Shown here in pieces: positions 1-9,937 of a DNA stretch of 64,000 nt. The DNA comes from Pandoraea nosoerga. Its GTDB lineage: Bacteria > Pseudomonadota > Gammaproteobacteria > Burkholderiales > Burkholderiaceae. The stretch covers positions 1 to 64,000 of the forward strand of contig NZ_CABPSC010000008.1 in assembly GCF_902459585.1 (NCBI RefSeq), written 5' to 3'. The position numbers were made by a program, and so were the translations under genes. A model generated the notes under the pieces. That model did not search any database. It had not been told where the DNA came from and saw nothing but the letters and a program-made list of their open reading frames with translations. Numbering within the stretch: the first letter of the stretch is position 1; every line of letters begins with the position of its first letter.

Positions 1-2001
1 GGCGTCGTGCGCGACTGCGCCGGCGAAGCCCGCCGCGGGCGCCGTGCCCGCCGCCTCGCCTTGCGGCGTCGCGGGCCACGCCGGCCCGGCGCTGGATGCC
101 GCATTCGGGCCCAGCTCCGGCGCGATCTCGACGAGTCGTGCGCGACTGATCTCGCGCGCGTCGACCACGTCGGCGCAAACCACCGCAATTCGTTCCAGCA
201 GGTTTTCCAGCTCGCGCACGTTGCCCGGCCAGCGATAGGTGGCGAGCAGCGGCAGCAGCGTGGCGAGCAGCGCGTCGACGCTCATGCGCGCCCCGGCGCG
301 GGCGAGCGCCCGTTCGAGAAAGAGTGGGGCGAGGCGCGGCAGGTCGTCCATGCGCTCGCGCAGCGGCGGCAGCACCAGGCGCAGGATGTTCAGCCGGTAA
401 TAGAGGTCTTCGCGGAACAGCCCTTGGGCAACCTGCTGGCGCAGATCGCGGTGTGTGGCGGCGATCACGCGCACGTCGCACGGCACGGGCTCCGTCGCGC
501 CAAGCCGCAATACCTCGCGCTCCTGCAGCACGCGCAGCAGGCGCGTTTGCAGCGGCATCGGCATTTCGCCGATTTCGTCCAGGAAAATCGTGCCGTTGTG
601 GGCCGTCTCGAAAAGGCCCGCCTTGCCGCCGCGCCGCGCGCCGGAGAACGCCCCTTCCTCGTAGCCGAACAGCTCGCTCTCGAGCAGGGTTTCCGGAAAC
701 GCCGCGCAGTTGATCGCCACGAACGGATAGTCCCGGCGCCGGCTCGCGTTGTGAATGCCTTGCGCGAGCAGTTCCTTGCCGGTGCCGCTCTCGCCGTGCA
801 CGAGCACCGTGGAATCGGTCTGCGCGTAACGGCGCGCAAGCGCGCGGACGTGCGCGATGGCGGCGGAGTCGCCGATCAGATCGTCGAGCCGGTAGCGCGC
901 CACGAGGTGGCGCGGGCGATGGCGCGAGCGCAGCGAACGGTCCACGCGCGCGAACGACTGCGAGTCCTGGCAGGTGAGCAGTGCGCCCGTGAGCGTGCCC
1001 TGGTCGAGCAGCGGGATACGGTTGATGACCCAGGTCTTGCCCGCCATCGACACGATCGCCTCGAGTTCGGCGCTCGCACTCTCGAGCGTGCGCCCGATGT
1101 CGAGCGCCGGTGCGATGGCATCGAGCGGGCGACCGACCGCGTCGGCTACCGTCACGCCGAGCATGCCAGCCATCGCCGCATTGATCGCCTCGATCCGCCC
1201 GTTCAGATCCACCGCCGCCACACCCTCGTGCAGGTGTCGCAGCACCGTGTCGAGCCGCTCGCGCCGCTGCGCCTCGATGCGTCCGAAGCGCGCGACTTCG
1301 AGCGCGGTGTCGAAGGCGGCGCGCACCGAGTCCTGCGAGTAGAGGAAGACGCCGGTCATACCTGCACGTTCGGCCAGTTCGGTCACGAGCCCGGGGCCGA
1401 CCACGACCTCGATGCCCTCGTCACGCAGGCGATGTACGAGGTCTTCGGCATCGTGCGCGTCGAAGTAGGCGTGCTGGGCAACGTCGAGATGAAAGGCGCT
1501 TCTGAACCGCTCGAATTCCGGCGCGGGACGGGCGTATGAGACCAGTGCGATGCGCGAGGCCGGCGAGTCCGCGGGCAACGCGCGGCGAGCACGGCCGAGC
1601 GCGTGCATGACGTCGAAGCCGGTGACCTTCACGAGGACGACGGGCAGCACCAGACGCTCGCGCAGGAACGCGCCGTTCGAGCCGGCGGCGACGATACCGT
1701 CCACACTGCCGGCCGGCAGACGCTCCAGCGCCTCGATCACCGCTTCGTAGCCCTTGTCGATAATCTGCACTTCGGCGTGCGCCGCGTAGTCCGGCACGAT
1801 GTCGCGATACAACTCGCCGAGCTTGCTGATGCCTACGGCCCAGATCACAGGCTTGCGTACCGCCGCGGCGGGCGGCGCGAGTCCGGCGCGCGGCAAGCCG
1901 GCCGCGGAAGCCGGCAGGTGCGGGGAGCGCGGTGGTGGGACTTGCGGTGGAATTTGTGGTGGGAGTTGCGGTGGCAGACCGGAGGCAGGGCGATTCGGCA
2001 T
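1..2001 (-). CDS. prpR: PrpR, sigma-54-dependent activator of propionate catabolism (3' end off window)
   Basis: Reading from an ATG at 2001 leftwards, the frame stays open to base 1 (667 codons), so the C-terminus with the expected Fis-type helix-turn-helix lies outside the window. After a Pro-rich N-terminal tail, a PrpR_N sensor domain begins near residue 48 (VIWAVGISKLGELYRDIVPDY). A PAS-like segment follows, then a sigma-54 AAA+ domain with Walker A GESGTGKE (about 790) and the sigma-54 loop GAFSGA, a conservative Thr-to-Ser change from GAFTGA. In the family, PrpR senses 2-methylcitrate and drives prp transcription with RpoN. It is divergent from prpB, which has a sigma-54 promoter. The N-terminal tail is repetitive, so a start nearer residue 47 cannot be excluded. 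Confidence 0.93.
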   Translation of the reverse strand, partial: MPNRPASGLPPQLPPQIPPQVPPPRSPHLPASAAGLPRAGLAPPAAAVRKPVIWAVGISKLGELYRDIVPDYAAHAEVQIIDKGYEAVIEALERLPAGSVDGIVAAGSNGAFLRERLVLPVVLVKVTGFDVMHALGRARRALPADSPASRIALVSYARPAPEFERFRSAFHLDVAQHAYFDAHDAEDLVHRLRDEGIEVVVGPGLVTELAERAGMTGVFLYSQDSVRAAFDTALEVARFGRIEAQRRERLDTVLRHLHEGVAAVDLNGRIEAINAAMAGMLGVTVADAVGRPLDAIAPALDIGRTLESASAELEAIVSMAGKTWVINRIPLLDQGTLTGALLTCQDSQSFARVDRSLRSRHRPRHLVARYRLDDLIGDSAAIAHVRALARRYAQTDSTVLVHGESGTGKELLAQGIHNASRRRDYPFVAINCAAFPETLLESELFGYEEGAFSGARRGGKAGLFETAHNGTIFLDEIGEMPMPLQTRLLRVLQEREVLRLGATEPVPCDVRVIAATHRDLRQQVAQGLFREDLYYRLNILRLVLPPLRERMDDLPRLAPLFLERALARAGARMSVDALLATLLPLLATYRWPGNVRELENLLERIAVVCADVVDAREISRARLVEIAPELGPNAASSAGPAWPATPQGEAAGTAPAAGFAGAVAHDA
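1930..1977 (-). repeat. 12-bp tandem repeat inside prpR 5' end
   Basis: Four in-frame 12-base units encode LPPQ, LPPQ, IPPQ and VPPP just after the prpR start codon. The repeat keeps the frame, so copy-number change would lengthen or shorten a Pro/Gln tail without breaking the protein. Confidence 0.8.
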
Positions 2002-2067
2002 GTCGGGCGGCGAAAACGGGTGAATGAGACAGATCGTAGCACGTTGCAATGATTTGTTTCATTACGT

Positions 2068-2082
2068 GTTTCAATATGAAAC
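2068..2082. promoter_or_regulatory. Candidate PrpR upstream activating site
   Basis: GTTTCAATATGAAAC is an inverted repeat (GTTTCA-N3-TGAAAC) in the prpR-prpB divergent region. A further GTTTCA copy sits at 2056-2061. It lies about 140 bases upstream of the sigma-54 promoter, a normal distance for an enhancer-type activator. Assignment to PrpR is inferred from context. Confidence 0.5.
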
Positions 2083-2216
2083 ATCATGCGACGAGCCGCG
2101 ACATCTCCCGCGCGACATGCACTTGCCGTGAGCGTCATGCCGGCGCCGGATTTCCGCTGCCAAATGAAGGCGTTAGCACTGCCGCACGGCGCATGCGGCC
2201 ACGCCCGGCGCCAGGC

Positions 2217-2232
2217 TGGCACGCCCATTGCT
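2217..2232 (+). promoter_or_regulatory. Sigma-54 (-24/-12) promoter of the prp operon
   Basis: TGGCACGCCCATTGCT matches the RpoN consensus TGGCACG-N4-TTGCW, with GG (2218-2219) and GC (2230-2231) exactly 10 bases apart. Predicted transcription start is near 2243, giving a leader of roughly 75 bases before prpB. PrpR, encoded divergently, is the obvious bacterial enhancer-binding protein for it. Confidence 0.9.
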
Positions 2233-2318
2233 ACCGATGAAGCCACATCTCAACCCGTGTGCGGGCGCAGCGGGGGCAACCTCGCCGCATGCACGCGACC
2301 CACGACCGAGGGATTCCA

Positions 2319-3209
2319 GTGACGCACACCATTCGCTCCGCCGGCGCCGCCTTGCGCGAGGCCGTCAAGACCGAACAACCGTTGCAGGTTGTCGGCACCA
2401 TCAACGCCAACCATGCCCTGTTGGCCAAGGCCGCCGGGTTCAAGGCAATCTATCTGTCGGGCGGTGGCGTGGCCGCCGGCTCGCTGGGCCTGCCCGATCT
2501 CGGCATCTCCACGCTCGACGACGTGCTGACCGACGTGCGCCGCATCACCGACGTGTGCGATCTGCCGCTGCTCGTGGACGTCGACACCGGCTTCGGCCCG
2601 TCGGCGTTCAACATTGCACGCACGGTCCAGTCGCTCGTCAAGTTCGGCGCGGGCGGGATGCACATCGAAGACCAGGTCGGCGCGAAGCGTTGCGGCCACC
2701 GGCCGGGCAAGGCCATCGTAAGCCAGCAGGAAATGGTCGATCGCATCAAGGCCGCGGTCGACGCGCGCACCGACGAGAACTTCGTGATCATGGCGCGTAC
2801 CGACGCGCTCGCCGTGGAAGGCCTGCAGGCCGCCATCGACCGCGCCTGCGCGTGCGTGGAAGCGGGCGCCGACATGGTCTTCCCGGAAGCGATGACCGAA
2901 CTGCCGATGTACCGCCAGTTCGCCGACGCCGTGAAGGTGCCCGTGCTCGCGAACATCACGGAATTCGGCGCCACGCCGCTGTTTACCGTGGAGGAGCTGC
3001 GCAGCGCGCAGGTTGGTCTGGTGCTGTATCCGCTGTCGGCCTTCCGCGCCATGAACAAGGCTGCGGAGAACGTTTATCAGACGATTCGCCGCGACGGCAC
3101 GCAAAAGGCCGTGCTCGACACCATGCAGACGCGTGCCGAGCTCTATGAGAGCATCGGCTATCACGCATACGAGCACAAGCTCGACGCGCTGTTCGCACAG
3201 CAGAAATAA
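2319..3209 (+). CDS. prpB: 2-methylisocitrate lyase PrpB
   Basis: Cleaves 2-methylisocitrate to pyruvate and succinate, the last step of the methylcitrate cycle. The 296-residue product has the isocitrate lyase/PEP mutase fold with the catalytic-loop motif KRCGH at residues 123-127 and the metal-binding VDVDTGFG near 87-94. A GTG start is chosen because a GAGGGA ribosome site lies just upstream and the product then starts [10 protein letters not shown] like other PrpB proteins; in-frame ATGs at 2259 and 2289 would add an atypical tail. First gene of the prpB-prpC-acnD-prpF-prpD operon behind a sigma-54 promoter. Confidence 0.95.
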   Translation: MTHTIRSAGAALREAVKTEQPLQVVGTINANHALLAKAAGFKAIYLSGGGVAAGSLGLPDLGISTLDDVLTDVRRITDVCDLPLLVDVDTGFGPSAFNIARTVQSLVKFGAGGMHIEDQVGAKRCGHRPGKAIVSQQEMVDRIKAAVDARTDENFVIMARTDALAVEGLQAAIDRACACVEAGADMVFPEAMTELPMYRQFADAVKVPVLANITEFGATPLFTVEELRSAQVGLVLYPLSAFRAMNKAAENVYQTIRRDGTQKAVLDTMQTRAELYESIGYHAYEHKLDALFAQQK

Positions 3210-3236
3210 CCGAATCCCTGATCTGGAGGAATGAGC

Positions 3237-4388
3237 ATGAGCGAGACGACCGCCACCGGCTTCAAGCCGAAGAAATCCGTTGCCCTGTCCGGGGTGAGCG
3301 CCGGCAATACCGCCCTGTGTACCGTGGGCCGCTCGGGTAACGACCTGCATTATCGCGGCTACGACATCCTGGATCTGGCCCAGAGCTCGGAGTTCGAAGA
3401 GATCGCGCATCTGCTGGTGTACGGCAAGCTGCCGAGCGTGGCCGAGCTCAAGGGCTACAAGGCCAAGCTCAAGGCGCTGCGCGGGCTGCCCGCCGCGGTC
3501 AAGGAAGCGCTCGAAGCCGTGCCGGCCGCCGCGCATCCGATGGACGTGATGCGCACGGGCGTCTCGGTGCTTGGCACCGTGCTGCCCGAAAAGGACGATC
3601 ACAACATCCCCGGCGCGCGCGACATCGCCGACCGGCTGATGGCGAGCCTCGGCTCGATGCTGCTCTACTGGTATCACTACAGCCAGAACGGCGTGCGCAT
3701 CGACGTGGAGACCGACGACGACAGCATCGGCGGCCATTTCCTGCATCTGCTGCACGGCGAGAAGCCGTCGGACCGGTGGGTGCGCGCCATGCACACGTCG
3801 CTCATTCTGTACGCCGAGCACGAGTTCAACGCGTCGACCTTTACCGCGCGCGTGATCGCCGGCACGGGCTCGGACATGCACTCGGCCATCACCGGCGCCA
3901 TCGGCGCGCTGCGCGGGCCGAAGCACGGCGGTGCGAACGAAGTGGCCTTCGAGGTGCAAAAGCGCTACGACTCGCCCGACGAGGCCGAGGCCGACATTCG
4001 TCGCCGCGTGGAGAACAAGGAAGTGATCATCGGCTTCGGCCACCCGGTCTACACCGTGAGCGACCCGCGCAACAAGGTGATCAAGGAAGTGGCGCGCGAG
4101 CTGTCCAAGGACCAGCAGAACATGAAGATGTTCGACATCGCCGAACGCCTGGAGTCGGTCATGTGGGACGTCAAGAAGATGTTCCCGAACCTCGACTGGT
4201 TCAGCGCCGTGAGCTATCACATGATGGGCGTGCCGACCGCGATGTTCACGCCGCTGTTCGTGATCGCGCGCACGTCGGGCTGGAGCGCGCACATCATCGA
4301 GCAGCGCATCGACAACAAGATCATCCGTCCGAGCGCCAACTACGTCGGTCCGGAAGATCAGAAGTTCGTGCCGATCGAGAAGCGCTGA
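3237..4388 (+). CDS. prpC: 2-methylcitrate synthase PrpC
   Basis: Condenses propionyl-CoA with oxaloacetate to 2-methylcitrate. The product is about 383 residues, a normal length for PrpC, with citrate-synthase-family signatures [15 protein letters not shown] and GFGHPVY containing the active-site histidines. Of two close ATGs (3231 and 3237), the second has GGAGGA (3225-3230) at a 6-base spacing while the first abuts it. The gene lies 27 bases after prpB and precedes acnD; its neighbours make methylcitrate synthase more likely than the housekeeping citrate synthase. Confidence 0.95.
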   Translation: MSETTATGFKPKKSVALSGVSAGNTALCTVGRSGNDLHYRGYDILDLAQSSEFEEIAHLLVYGKLPSVAELKGYKAKLKALRGLPAAVKEALEAVPAAAHPMDVMRTGVSVLGTVLPEKDDHNIPGARDIADRLMASLGSMLLYWYHYSQNGVRIDVETDDDSIGGHFLHLLHGEKPSDRWVRAMHTSLILYAEHEFNASTFTARVIAGTGSDMHSAITGAIGALRGPKHGGANEVAFEVQKRYDSPDEAEADIRRRVENKEVIIGFGHPVYTVSDPRNKVIKEVARELSKDQQNMKMFDIAERLESVMWDVKKMFPNLDWFSAVSYHMMGVPTAMFTPLFVIARTSGWSAHIIEQRIDNKIIRPSANYVGPEDQKFVPIEKR

Positions 4389-4517
4389 GATTGCCGTAGC
4401 ACGGCACTCCGACGCCTCTCGCGGCCATGCCGGGCGCCCTGCGCGTTGCGGCATGGCCGGCATCTTGCCAGCCGCTGGCAGCCTTTCGCCGCAAGCCGGG
4501 CCGATACTCCTCACATG

Positions 4518-7115
4518 ATGAACACCGAATACCGAAAACCCCTGCCCGGGACGTCGCTCGATTACTTCGACGCCCGCGCCGCCGTCGAGGCCATTGCACC
4601 GGGCGCCTACGACACGTTGCCGTACACCTCGCGCGTGCTGGCCGAGAACCTCGTGCGCCGCTGCGAGCCGGCCGCGCTCACCGACTCGCTCAGGCAACTG
4701 ATCGAGCGACGCCGCGATCTCGACTTCCCGTGGTTCCCGGCCCGTGTCGTGTGCCACGACATCCTGGGCCAGACCGCGCTCGTGGATCTGGCCGGCCTGC
4801 GCGATGCGATCGCGGCGCAAGGCGGCGATCCGTCGCTCGTCAATCCGGTCGTGCCGACGCAGCTCGTCGTCGACCACTCGCTCGCCGTGGAGTGCGGCGG
4901 GTTCGACCCCGACGCATTCGCCAAGAACCGCGCCATCGAGGACCGTCGCAACGAAGACCGCTTCGACTTCATCAACTGGACGAAGAAGGCGTTTCGCAAC
5001 GTGGACGTGATTCCGCCGGGCAACGGGATCCTGCATCAGATCAACCTCGAGCGCATGAGCCCGGTCGTGCAGGTGAGCGACGGCGTGGCGTATCCCGATA
5101 CCCTCGTGGGCACCGACTCGCACACGCCGATGGTCGATGCGCTGGGCGTGATCGCGATCGGGGTGGGCGGCCTGGAGGCCGAGAGCGTGATGCTCGGGCG
5201 CGCGTCGTGGATGCGCCTGCCCGACATCGTGGGCGTGGAGCTCACCGGCAAGCCGCAGCCGGGCATTACCGCGACCGACGTTGTACTGGCGCTCACTGAA
5301 TTCCTGCGCAAGCAAAAGGTGGTCTCGGCCTATCTCGAGTTCTTCGGCGAGGGCGCCGCGAACCTCACGCTCGGCGACCGCGCCACGATCTCGAACATGG
5401 CGCCGGAGTTCGGCGCCACGGCGGCGATGTTCTACATCGACGCGCAGACCATCAAGTACCTGAAGCTCACCGGCCGCGACGACGCGCTCGTGCGCCTCGT
5501 CGAGACATATGCGAAGCAAACCGGGCTGTGGGCCGACAGCCTGCGCGACGCGCAGTACGAGCGTGTGCTGAGGTTCGACCTCTCGAGCGTGGTGCGCAAC
5601 ATCGCCGGTCCGTCCAATCCGCACAAGCGCGTGCCGACGAGCGAGCTCGCCGCGCGCGGCATTAGCGGCAAGGTGGAAAACGAGCCGGGCCGGATGCCCG
5701 ACGGGGCGGTCATCATTGCCGCCATCACCAGCTGTACGAATACCAACAACCCGCGCAACATGATCGCGGCGGGCCTTTTCGCGCGCAACGCCAACCGCGC
5801 CGGCCTCACGCGCAAACCGTGGGTCAAGAGCTCGCTCGCGCCCGGCTCGAAGGCCGTCACGCTGTATCTGGAAGCGGCCGGCCTGCTGCCCGAGCTCGAG
5901 AAGCTCGGCTTCGGCGTGGTCGCCTACGCCTGCACGTCGTGCAACGGCATGTCGGGTGCGCTCGATCCGGCGATCCAGCAGGAGATCATCGAGCGGGACC
6001 TGTACGCCACGGCGGTGCTCTCGGGCAACCGCAACTTCGACGGCCGCATTCATCCCTACGCGAAGCAGGCGTTCCTCGCGTCGCCGCCGCTGGTCGTGGC
6101 CTACGCCATTGCCGGCACGATCCGCTTCGACATCGAGAAGGACGTGCTCGGCGTCGACGCGGCCGGCAAGCCGCAGCGCCTGGCCGACCTGTGGCCGAGC
6201 GACGAGGAAATCGACGCCATCATCGCCAGCAGCGTGAAGCCCGAGCAGTTCCGTCGCGTGTACGAGCCGATGTTCGCCGCCGCCGTGGATTCGGGCGAGC
6301 GCGCAGCGCCGCTCTACAACTGGCGCGAGAAGAGCACCTACATCCGCCGCCCGCCGTACTGGGAGGGCGCGCTTGCGGGCGAGCGCACGCTGCGCGGCAT
6401 GCGCGCGCTGGCGGTGCTTGGGGACAACATCACCACCGACCACCTCTCGCCGTCGAACGCCATCATGCCCGACAGCGCGGCGGGCGAGTATCTGGCGAAG
6501 ATGGGGCTGCCGGAAGAGGACTTCAATTCATACGCCACGCATCGCGGCGACCACCTGACGGCGCAGCGCGCCACCTTCGCCAATCCGACGCTCAGAAACG
6601 AGATGGTTGTCGTGGACGGACAGGTCAGGACGGGCTCGCTCGCACGCATCGAGCCCGAAGGCAAGATCACGCGCATGTGGGAAGCCATCGAGACCTACAT
6701 GGCACGCAAGCAGCCGCTCATCGTGATTGCCGGCGCCGACTACGGCCAGGGCTCCTCGCGCGACTGGGCGGCCAAGGGCGTGCGCCTGGCCGGCACCGAG
6801 GCGATCGTCGCCGAGGGCTTCGAGCGCATTCACCGCACCAATCTGGTCGGCATGGGCGTGCTGCCGCTCGAATTCAAGCCGGGCACGAATCGCAAGACGC
6901 TCGGCATCGACGGCAGCGAGACGTTCGACGTGATCGGCGAGCGCACGCCGCGCGCCGATCTCACGCTCGTTATCCACCGCCGCAACGGCGAGCGTGTGGA
7001 GGTGCCCGTCACGTGCCGTCTGGACACGGCCGAGGAGGTGTCGATCTACGAGGCGGGCGGCGTACTGCAGCGCTTCGCCCAGGACTTTCTCGAATCGTCG
7101 CAGGCGGCTGCCTGA
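4518..7115 (+). CDS. acnD: Fe/S-dependent 2-methylcitrate dehydratase AcnD
   Basis: Aconitase-family enzyme that dehydrates 2-methylcitrate to 2-methylaconitate; the known route needs PrpF next to it. About 865 residues starting MNTEYRKPLPGTSLDYFDA, as in AcnD proteins. The [4Fe-4S] cluster cysteines are visible in ITSCTNTNN (about residue 405) and CTSCNGMSG (about residue 471), and the swivel domain near the C-terminus has YGQGSSRDWAAKG. An upstream in-frame ATG at 4446 would add a non-conserved tail, and ATG 4515 is an equally possible start. It lies between prpC and prpF in the propionate operon. Confidence 0.94.
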   Translation: MNTEYRKPLPGTSLDYFDARAAVEAIAPGAYDTLPYTSRVLAENLVRRCEPAALTDSLRQLIERRRDLDFPWFPARVVCHDILGQTALVDLAGLRDAIAAQGGDPSLVNPVVPTQLVVDHSLAVECGGFDPDAFAKNRAIEDRRNEDRFDFINWTKKAFRNVDVIPPGNGILHQINLERMSPVVQVSDGVAYPDTLVGTDSHTPMVDALGVIAIGVGGLEAESVMLGRASWMRLPDIVGVELTGKPQPGITATDVVLALTEFLRKQKVVSAYLEFFGEGAANLTLGDRATISNMAPEFGATAAMFYIDAQTIKYLKLTGRDDALVRLVETYAKQTGLWADSLRDAQYERVLRFDLSSVVRNIAGPSNPHKRVPTSELAARGISGKVENEPGRMPDGAVIIAAITSCTNTNNPRNMIAAGLFARNANRAGLTRKPWVKSSLAPGSKAVTLYLEAAGLLPELEKLGFGVVAYACTSCNGMSGALDPAIQQEIIERDLYATAVLSGNRNFDGRIHPYAKQAFLASPPLVVAYAIAGTIRFDIEKDVLGVDAAGKPQRLADLWPSDEEIDAIIASSVKPEQFRRVYEPMFAAAVDSGERAAPLYNWREKSTYIRRPPYWEGALAGERTLRGMRALAVLGDNITTDHLSPSNAIMPDSAAGEYLAKMGLPEEDFNSYATHRGDHLTAQRATFANPTLRNEMVVVDGQVRTGSLARIEPEGKITRMWEAIETYMARKQPLIVIAGADYGQGSSRDWAAKGVRLAGTEAIVAEGFERIHRTNLVGMGVLPLEFKPGTNRKTLGIDGSETFDVIGERTPRADLTLVIHRRNGERVEVPVTCRLDTAEEVSIYEAGGVLQRFAQDFLESSQAAA

Positions 7116-7126
7116 GGAGAGACGCG

Positions 7127-8317
7127 ATGGCGCATCAGCCACAAATCCGCATTCCCGCCACGTACATGCGCGGCGGCACGAGCAAGGGCGTGTTCTTCCG
7201 CCTCCAGGATCTACCCGAAGCGGCGCAGGTGCCGGGCGCCGCGCGCGACGCGCTGCTCCTGCGCGTGATCGGCAGCCCCGATCCATACGGCAAGCAGATC
7301 GACGGCATGGGCGGGGCGACGTCGAGCACGAGCAAGACGGTCATCGTCGCCAGGAGCGAGCGGCCCGGACACGATGTGGACTACCTGTTCGGGCAGGTCT
7401 CCATCGATCAGAAGTTCGTCGACTGGAGCGGCAACTGCGGCAACCTGTCGGCGGCCGTCGGGCCTTTCGCGATCTGCGCGGGGCTCGTCGATCCCGCGAG
7501 GGTGCCGCGCGACGGCGTGGCCGTCGTGCGCATCTGGCAGGCCAACATCGGCAAGACCATCATTGCGCACGTGCCGATGACCGACGGCGCCGTGCAGGAG
7601 ACGGGCGACTTCGAGCTCGACGGCGTAACGTTCCCGGCCGCCGAAGTGCAACTCGAGTTTCTCGAGCCGGCCGCCGAGGAGGACGGCGAGGGCGGCGCGA
7701 TGTTCCCGACCGGCAATCTCGTCGACGACCTCGAAGTGCCCGGCGTGGGCACGTTCAGGGCGACGCTGATCAACGCGGGCATTCCCACCATCTTTCTCAA
7801 CGCCGAGGACATCGGTTACCGCGGCACGGAATTGCAGGACGCCATCAACGGCGATCCCAAGGCGCTCGCGATGTTCGAGACGATTCGCGCGCACGGCGCG
7901 ATTCGCATGGGACTGATCAAGGACGTGTCGGAGGCGGCCACGCGGCAGCACACGCCGAAGGTGGCGTTCGTCGCGAAGCCCGCGAGCTACACCGCGTCGA
8001 GCGGCAAGGTGGTGAACGCCGGCGACGTCGACCTGCTCGTGCGCGCGCTGTCGATGGGCAAGCTGCATCACGCGATGATGGGCACGGCGGCGGTGTGTAT
8101 CGGCGCGGCGGCGGCGATCCCGGGCACGCTGGTGAATCTGGCGGCCGGGGGCGGCGCGCGCAACGCCGTGCGCTTCGGGCATCCGTCCGGCACGCTGCGC
8201 GTGGGCGCCGAAGCGAGCGAGGTCGACGGCGAATGGACGGTCACCAAGGCCATCATGAGCCGCAGCGCGCGCGTGCTGATGGAAGGCTGGGTGCGGATTC
8301 CGGGCGACGCCTTCTGA
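7127..8317 (+). CDS. prpF: 2-methylaconitate cis-trans isomerase PrpF
   Basis: Isomerises the 2-methylaconitate made by AcnD into the form hydrated to 2-methylisocitrate. The 396-residue product matches PrpF length and has family segments IPATYMRGGTSKGVFF at the N-terminus, DGMGGATSSTSKT, and SGNCGNLSAAVGPFA (residues about 103-117), which carries a catalytic cysteine. ATG 7127 is preceded by GAGGAGA and lies 11 bases after the acnD stop, so the two genes are translated as a tight pair. Confidence 0.95.
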   Translation: MAHQPQIRIPATYMRGGTSKGVFFRLQDLPEAAQVPGAARDALLLRVIGSPDPYGKQIDGMGGATSSTSKTVIVARSERPGHDVDYLFGQVSIDQKFVDWSGNCGNLSAAVGPFAICAGLVDPARVPRDGVAVVRIWQANIGKTIIAHVPMTDGAVQETGDFELDGVTFPAAEVQLEFLEPAAEEDGEGGAMFPTGNLVDDLEVPGVGTFRATLINAGIPTIFLNAEDIGYRGTELQDAINGDPKALAMFETIRAHGAIRMGLIKDVSEAATRQHTPKVAFVAKPASYTASSGKVVNAGDVDLLVRALSMGKLHHAMMGTAAVCIGAAAAIPGTLVNLAAGGGARNAVRFGHPSGTLRVGAEASEVDGEWTVTKAIMSRSARVLMEGWVRIPGDAF

Positions 8318-8470
8318 TGCCGTGAGGCGGGCGCCGGAGATCGGCAGCCGGCGAGCATGGCGCTTCGCGCCGGCTTATCATGGGAGCGTCCGCGAAAGCC
8401 GCCGCGCGCGGCCGCGCCCGCAAGGCGATTGCGCACAGGCGGCGTGCGTCAACGTCACTGGAGGCAGCCC

Positions 8471-9919
8471 ATGTCCGCCGGCATCTCGAACGCGCGTCCC
8501 GCGCCCGACAAGGTTCTCACCGACATCGCCGACTACGTGCTCTCTTGCGAGATCCGCAGCGATCTCGCCTTCGATACCGCGCGCAACTGCCTGATCGATA
8601 CGCTCGGGTGTGGCTTCGAAGCGCTGTCCTACCCCGCATGTACCAAACTGCTCGGGCCCATCGTGCCTGGCACGATCGTGCCCCATGGCGCGAAGGTGCC
8701 CGGCACGCCGTACCAGCTCGATCCGGTGCAGGCCGCGTTCAATCTCGGCGCGATGATTCGCTGGCTCGACTTCAACGACACCTGGCTCGCGGCCGAGTGG
8801 GGGCATCCGTCCGACAATCTCGGCGGCATCCTGATGACCGCGGACTGGCTCTCGCGCACGGCGGTGGCCGGCGGGCAGGCGCCGCTCACGATGCGCCATG
8901 TGCTCGTCGCGATGATCAAGGCCCACGAGATTCAGGGCTGTCTCGCGCTGGAGAACTCGTTCAACGAGGTCGGACTCGATCACGTGGTGCTTGTGAAGGT
9001 CGCGTCGACGGCGGTCGTCGGCGAAATGCTCGGGCTCACGCGCGACGAACTGATCAATGCGCTGTCGCTCGCTTTCGTCGACGGACAGAGCCTGCGCACC
9101 TATCGCCATGCGCCCAACACCGGCAGTCGCAAATCATGGGCGGCGGGCGATGCGACCAGCCGCGCGGTGCGGCTCGCGCTGATGGCGCGCGCCGGCGAGA
9201 TGGGGTATCCGTCGGTGCTCACCGCGAAGACGTGGGGCTTTTACGACGTGCTGTTCAAGGGCAAGCCGTTCGCGTTCCAGCGTCCCTACGGGTCCTACGT
9301 CATGGAGAACGTGCTGTTCAAGATTTCGTTTCCCGCGGAGTTTCACGCGCAGACTGCGGCCGAAGCGGCCATGACGCTGCACCGGCAGATGCAGGCGTCC
9401 GGGCGAAGCGCGCAGGACATTCGTTCGGTGACGATTCGCACGCATGCGGCGGCGATTCGGATCATCGACAAGCAGGGTCCGCTCGCCAACCCGGCCGATC
9501 GCGATCACTGCATTCAGTACATGGTGGCGGTGCCGCTGTTGTTCGGGCGGCTCACGGCGGCCGATTACGAGGACGACGTGGCGGCCGATCCCCGCATCGA
9601 CGCGCTGCGCGCGAAGATCGTGTGCGTGGAAGATCCGCAGTTCACGCGCGACTATCATGACCCTGACAAGCGTTCGATCGCCAACGGACTGACCGTCACG
9701 TTCAACGACGGCACTACGCTCGACGAAGTGCTCGTGGCGTACCCAATCGGGCACAAGCGGCGCCGCGCCGAGGGAATTCCGTTGCTCGTGGAGAAATTCC
9801 GCGCCAATCTCGCGCGTCGTTTCGCCGCGCGAGCGCAGGAACGCATTCTCGAGGTGGCGCTCGATCAGCAGCGGCTCGAAGCGATGCCCGTGCATCGCTT
9901 CGTGGATTTGATGGTGTGA
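8471..9919 (+). CDS. prpD: 2-methylcitrate dehydratase PrpD
   Basis: MmgE/PrpD-family iron-independent dehydratase acting on 2-methylcitrate. The 482-residue product includes the family segments [24 protein letters not shown] and [11 protein letters not shown]. The start is taken at 8471 because TGGAGG lies 8 bases upstream; the longer frame from 8357 reads through poorly coding intergenic sequence. It is last in the prp operon after a 153-base gap. It duplicates the dehydration step also served by AcnD/PrpF, so the operon carries both known routes. Confidence 0.93.
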   Translation: MSAGISNARPAPDKVLTDIADYVLSCEIRSDLAFDTARNCLIDTLGCGFEALSYPACTKLLGPIVPGTIVPHGAKVPGTPYQLDPVQAAFNLGAMIRWLDFNDTWLAAEWGHPSDNLGGILMTADWLSRTAVAGGQAPLTMRHVLVAMIKAHEIQGCLALENSFNEVGLDHVVLVKVASTAVVGEMLGLTRDELINALSLAFVDGQSLRTYRHAPNTGSRKSWAAGDATSRAVRLALMARAGEMGYPSVLTAKTWGFYDVLFKGKPFAFQRPYGSYVMENVLFKISFPAEFHAQTAAEAAMTLHRQMQASGRSAQDIRSVTIRTHAAAIRIIDKQGPLANPADRDHCIQYMVAVPLLFGRLTAADYEDDVAADPRIDALRAKIVCVEDPQFTRDYHDPDKRSIANGLTVTFNDGTTLDEVLVAYPIGHKRRRAEGIPLLVEKFRANLARRFAARAQERILEVALDQQRLEAMPVHRFVDLMV

Positions 9920-9937
9920 CGCGCCGGCCGGCGGCGC

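Noticed and set aside
7-1539. 510-codon plus-strand frame at the left edge
   Set aside because: Antisense to prpR, whose minus-strand translation has clear PrpR_N, PAS and AAA+ motifs.
2250-6443. 1397-codon open frame on the minus strand
   Set aside because: Antisense to prpB, prpC and acnD; low-complexity Arg/His/Ala product without domains.
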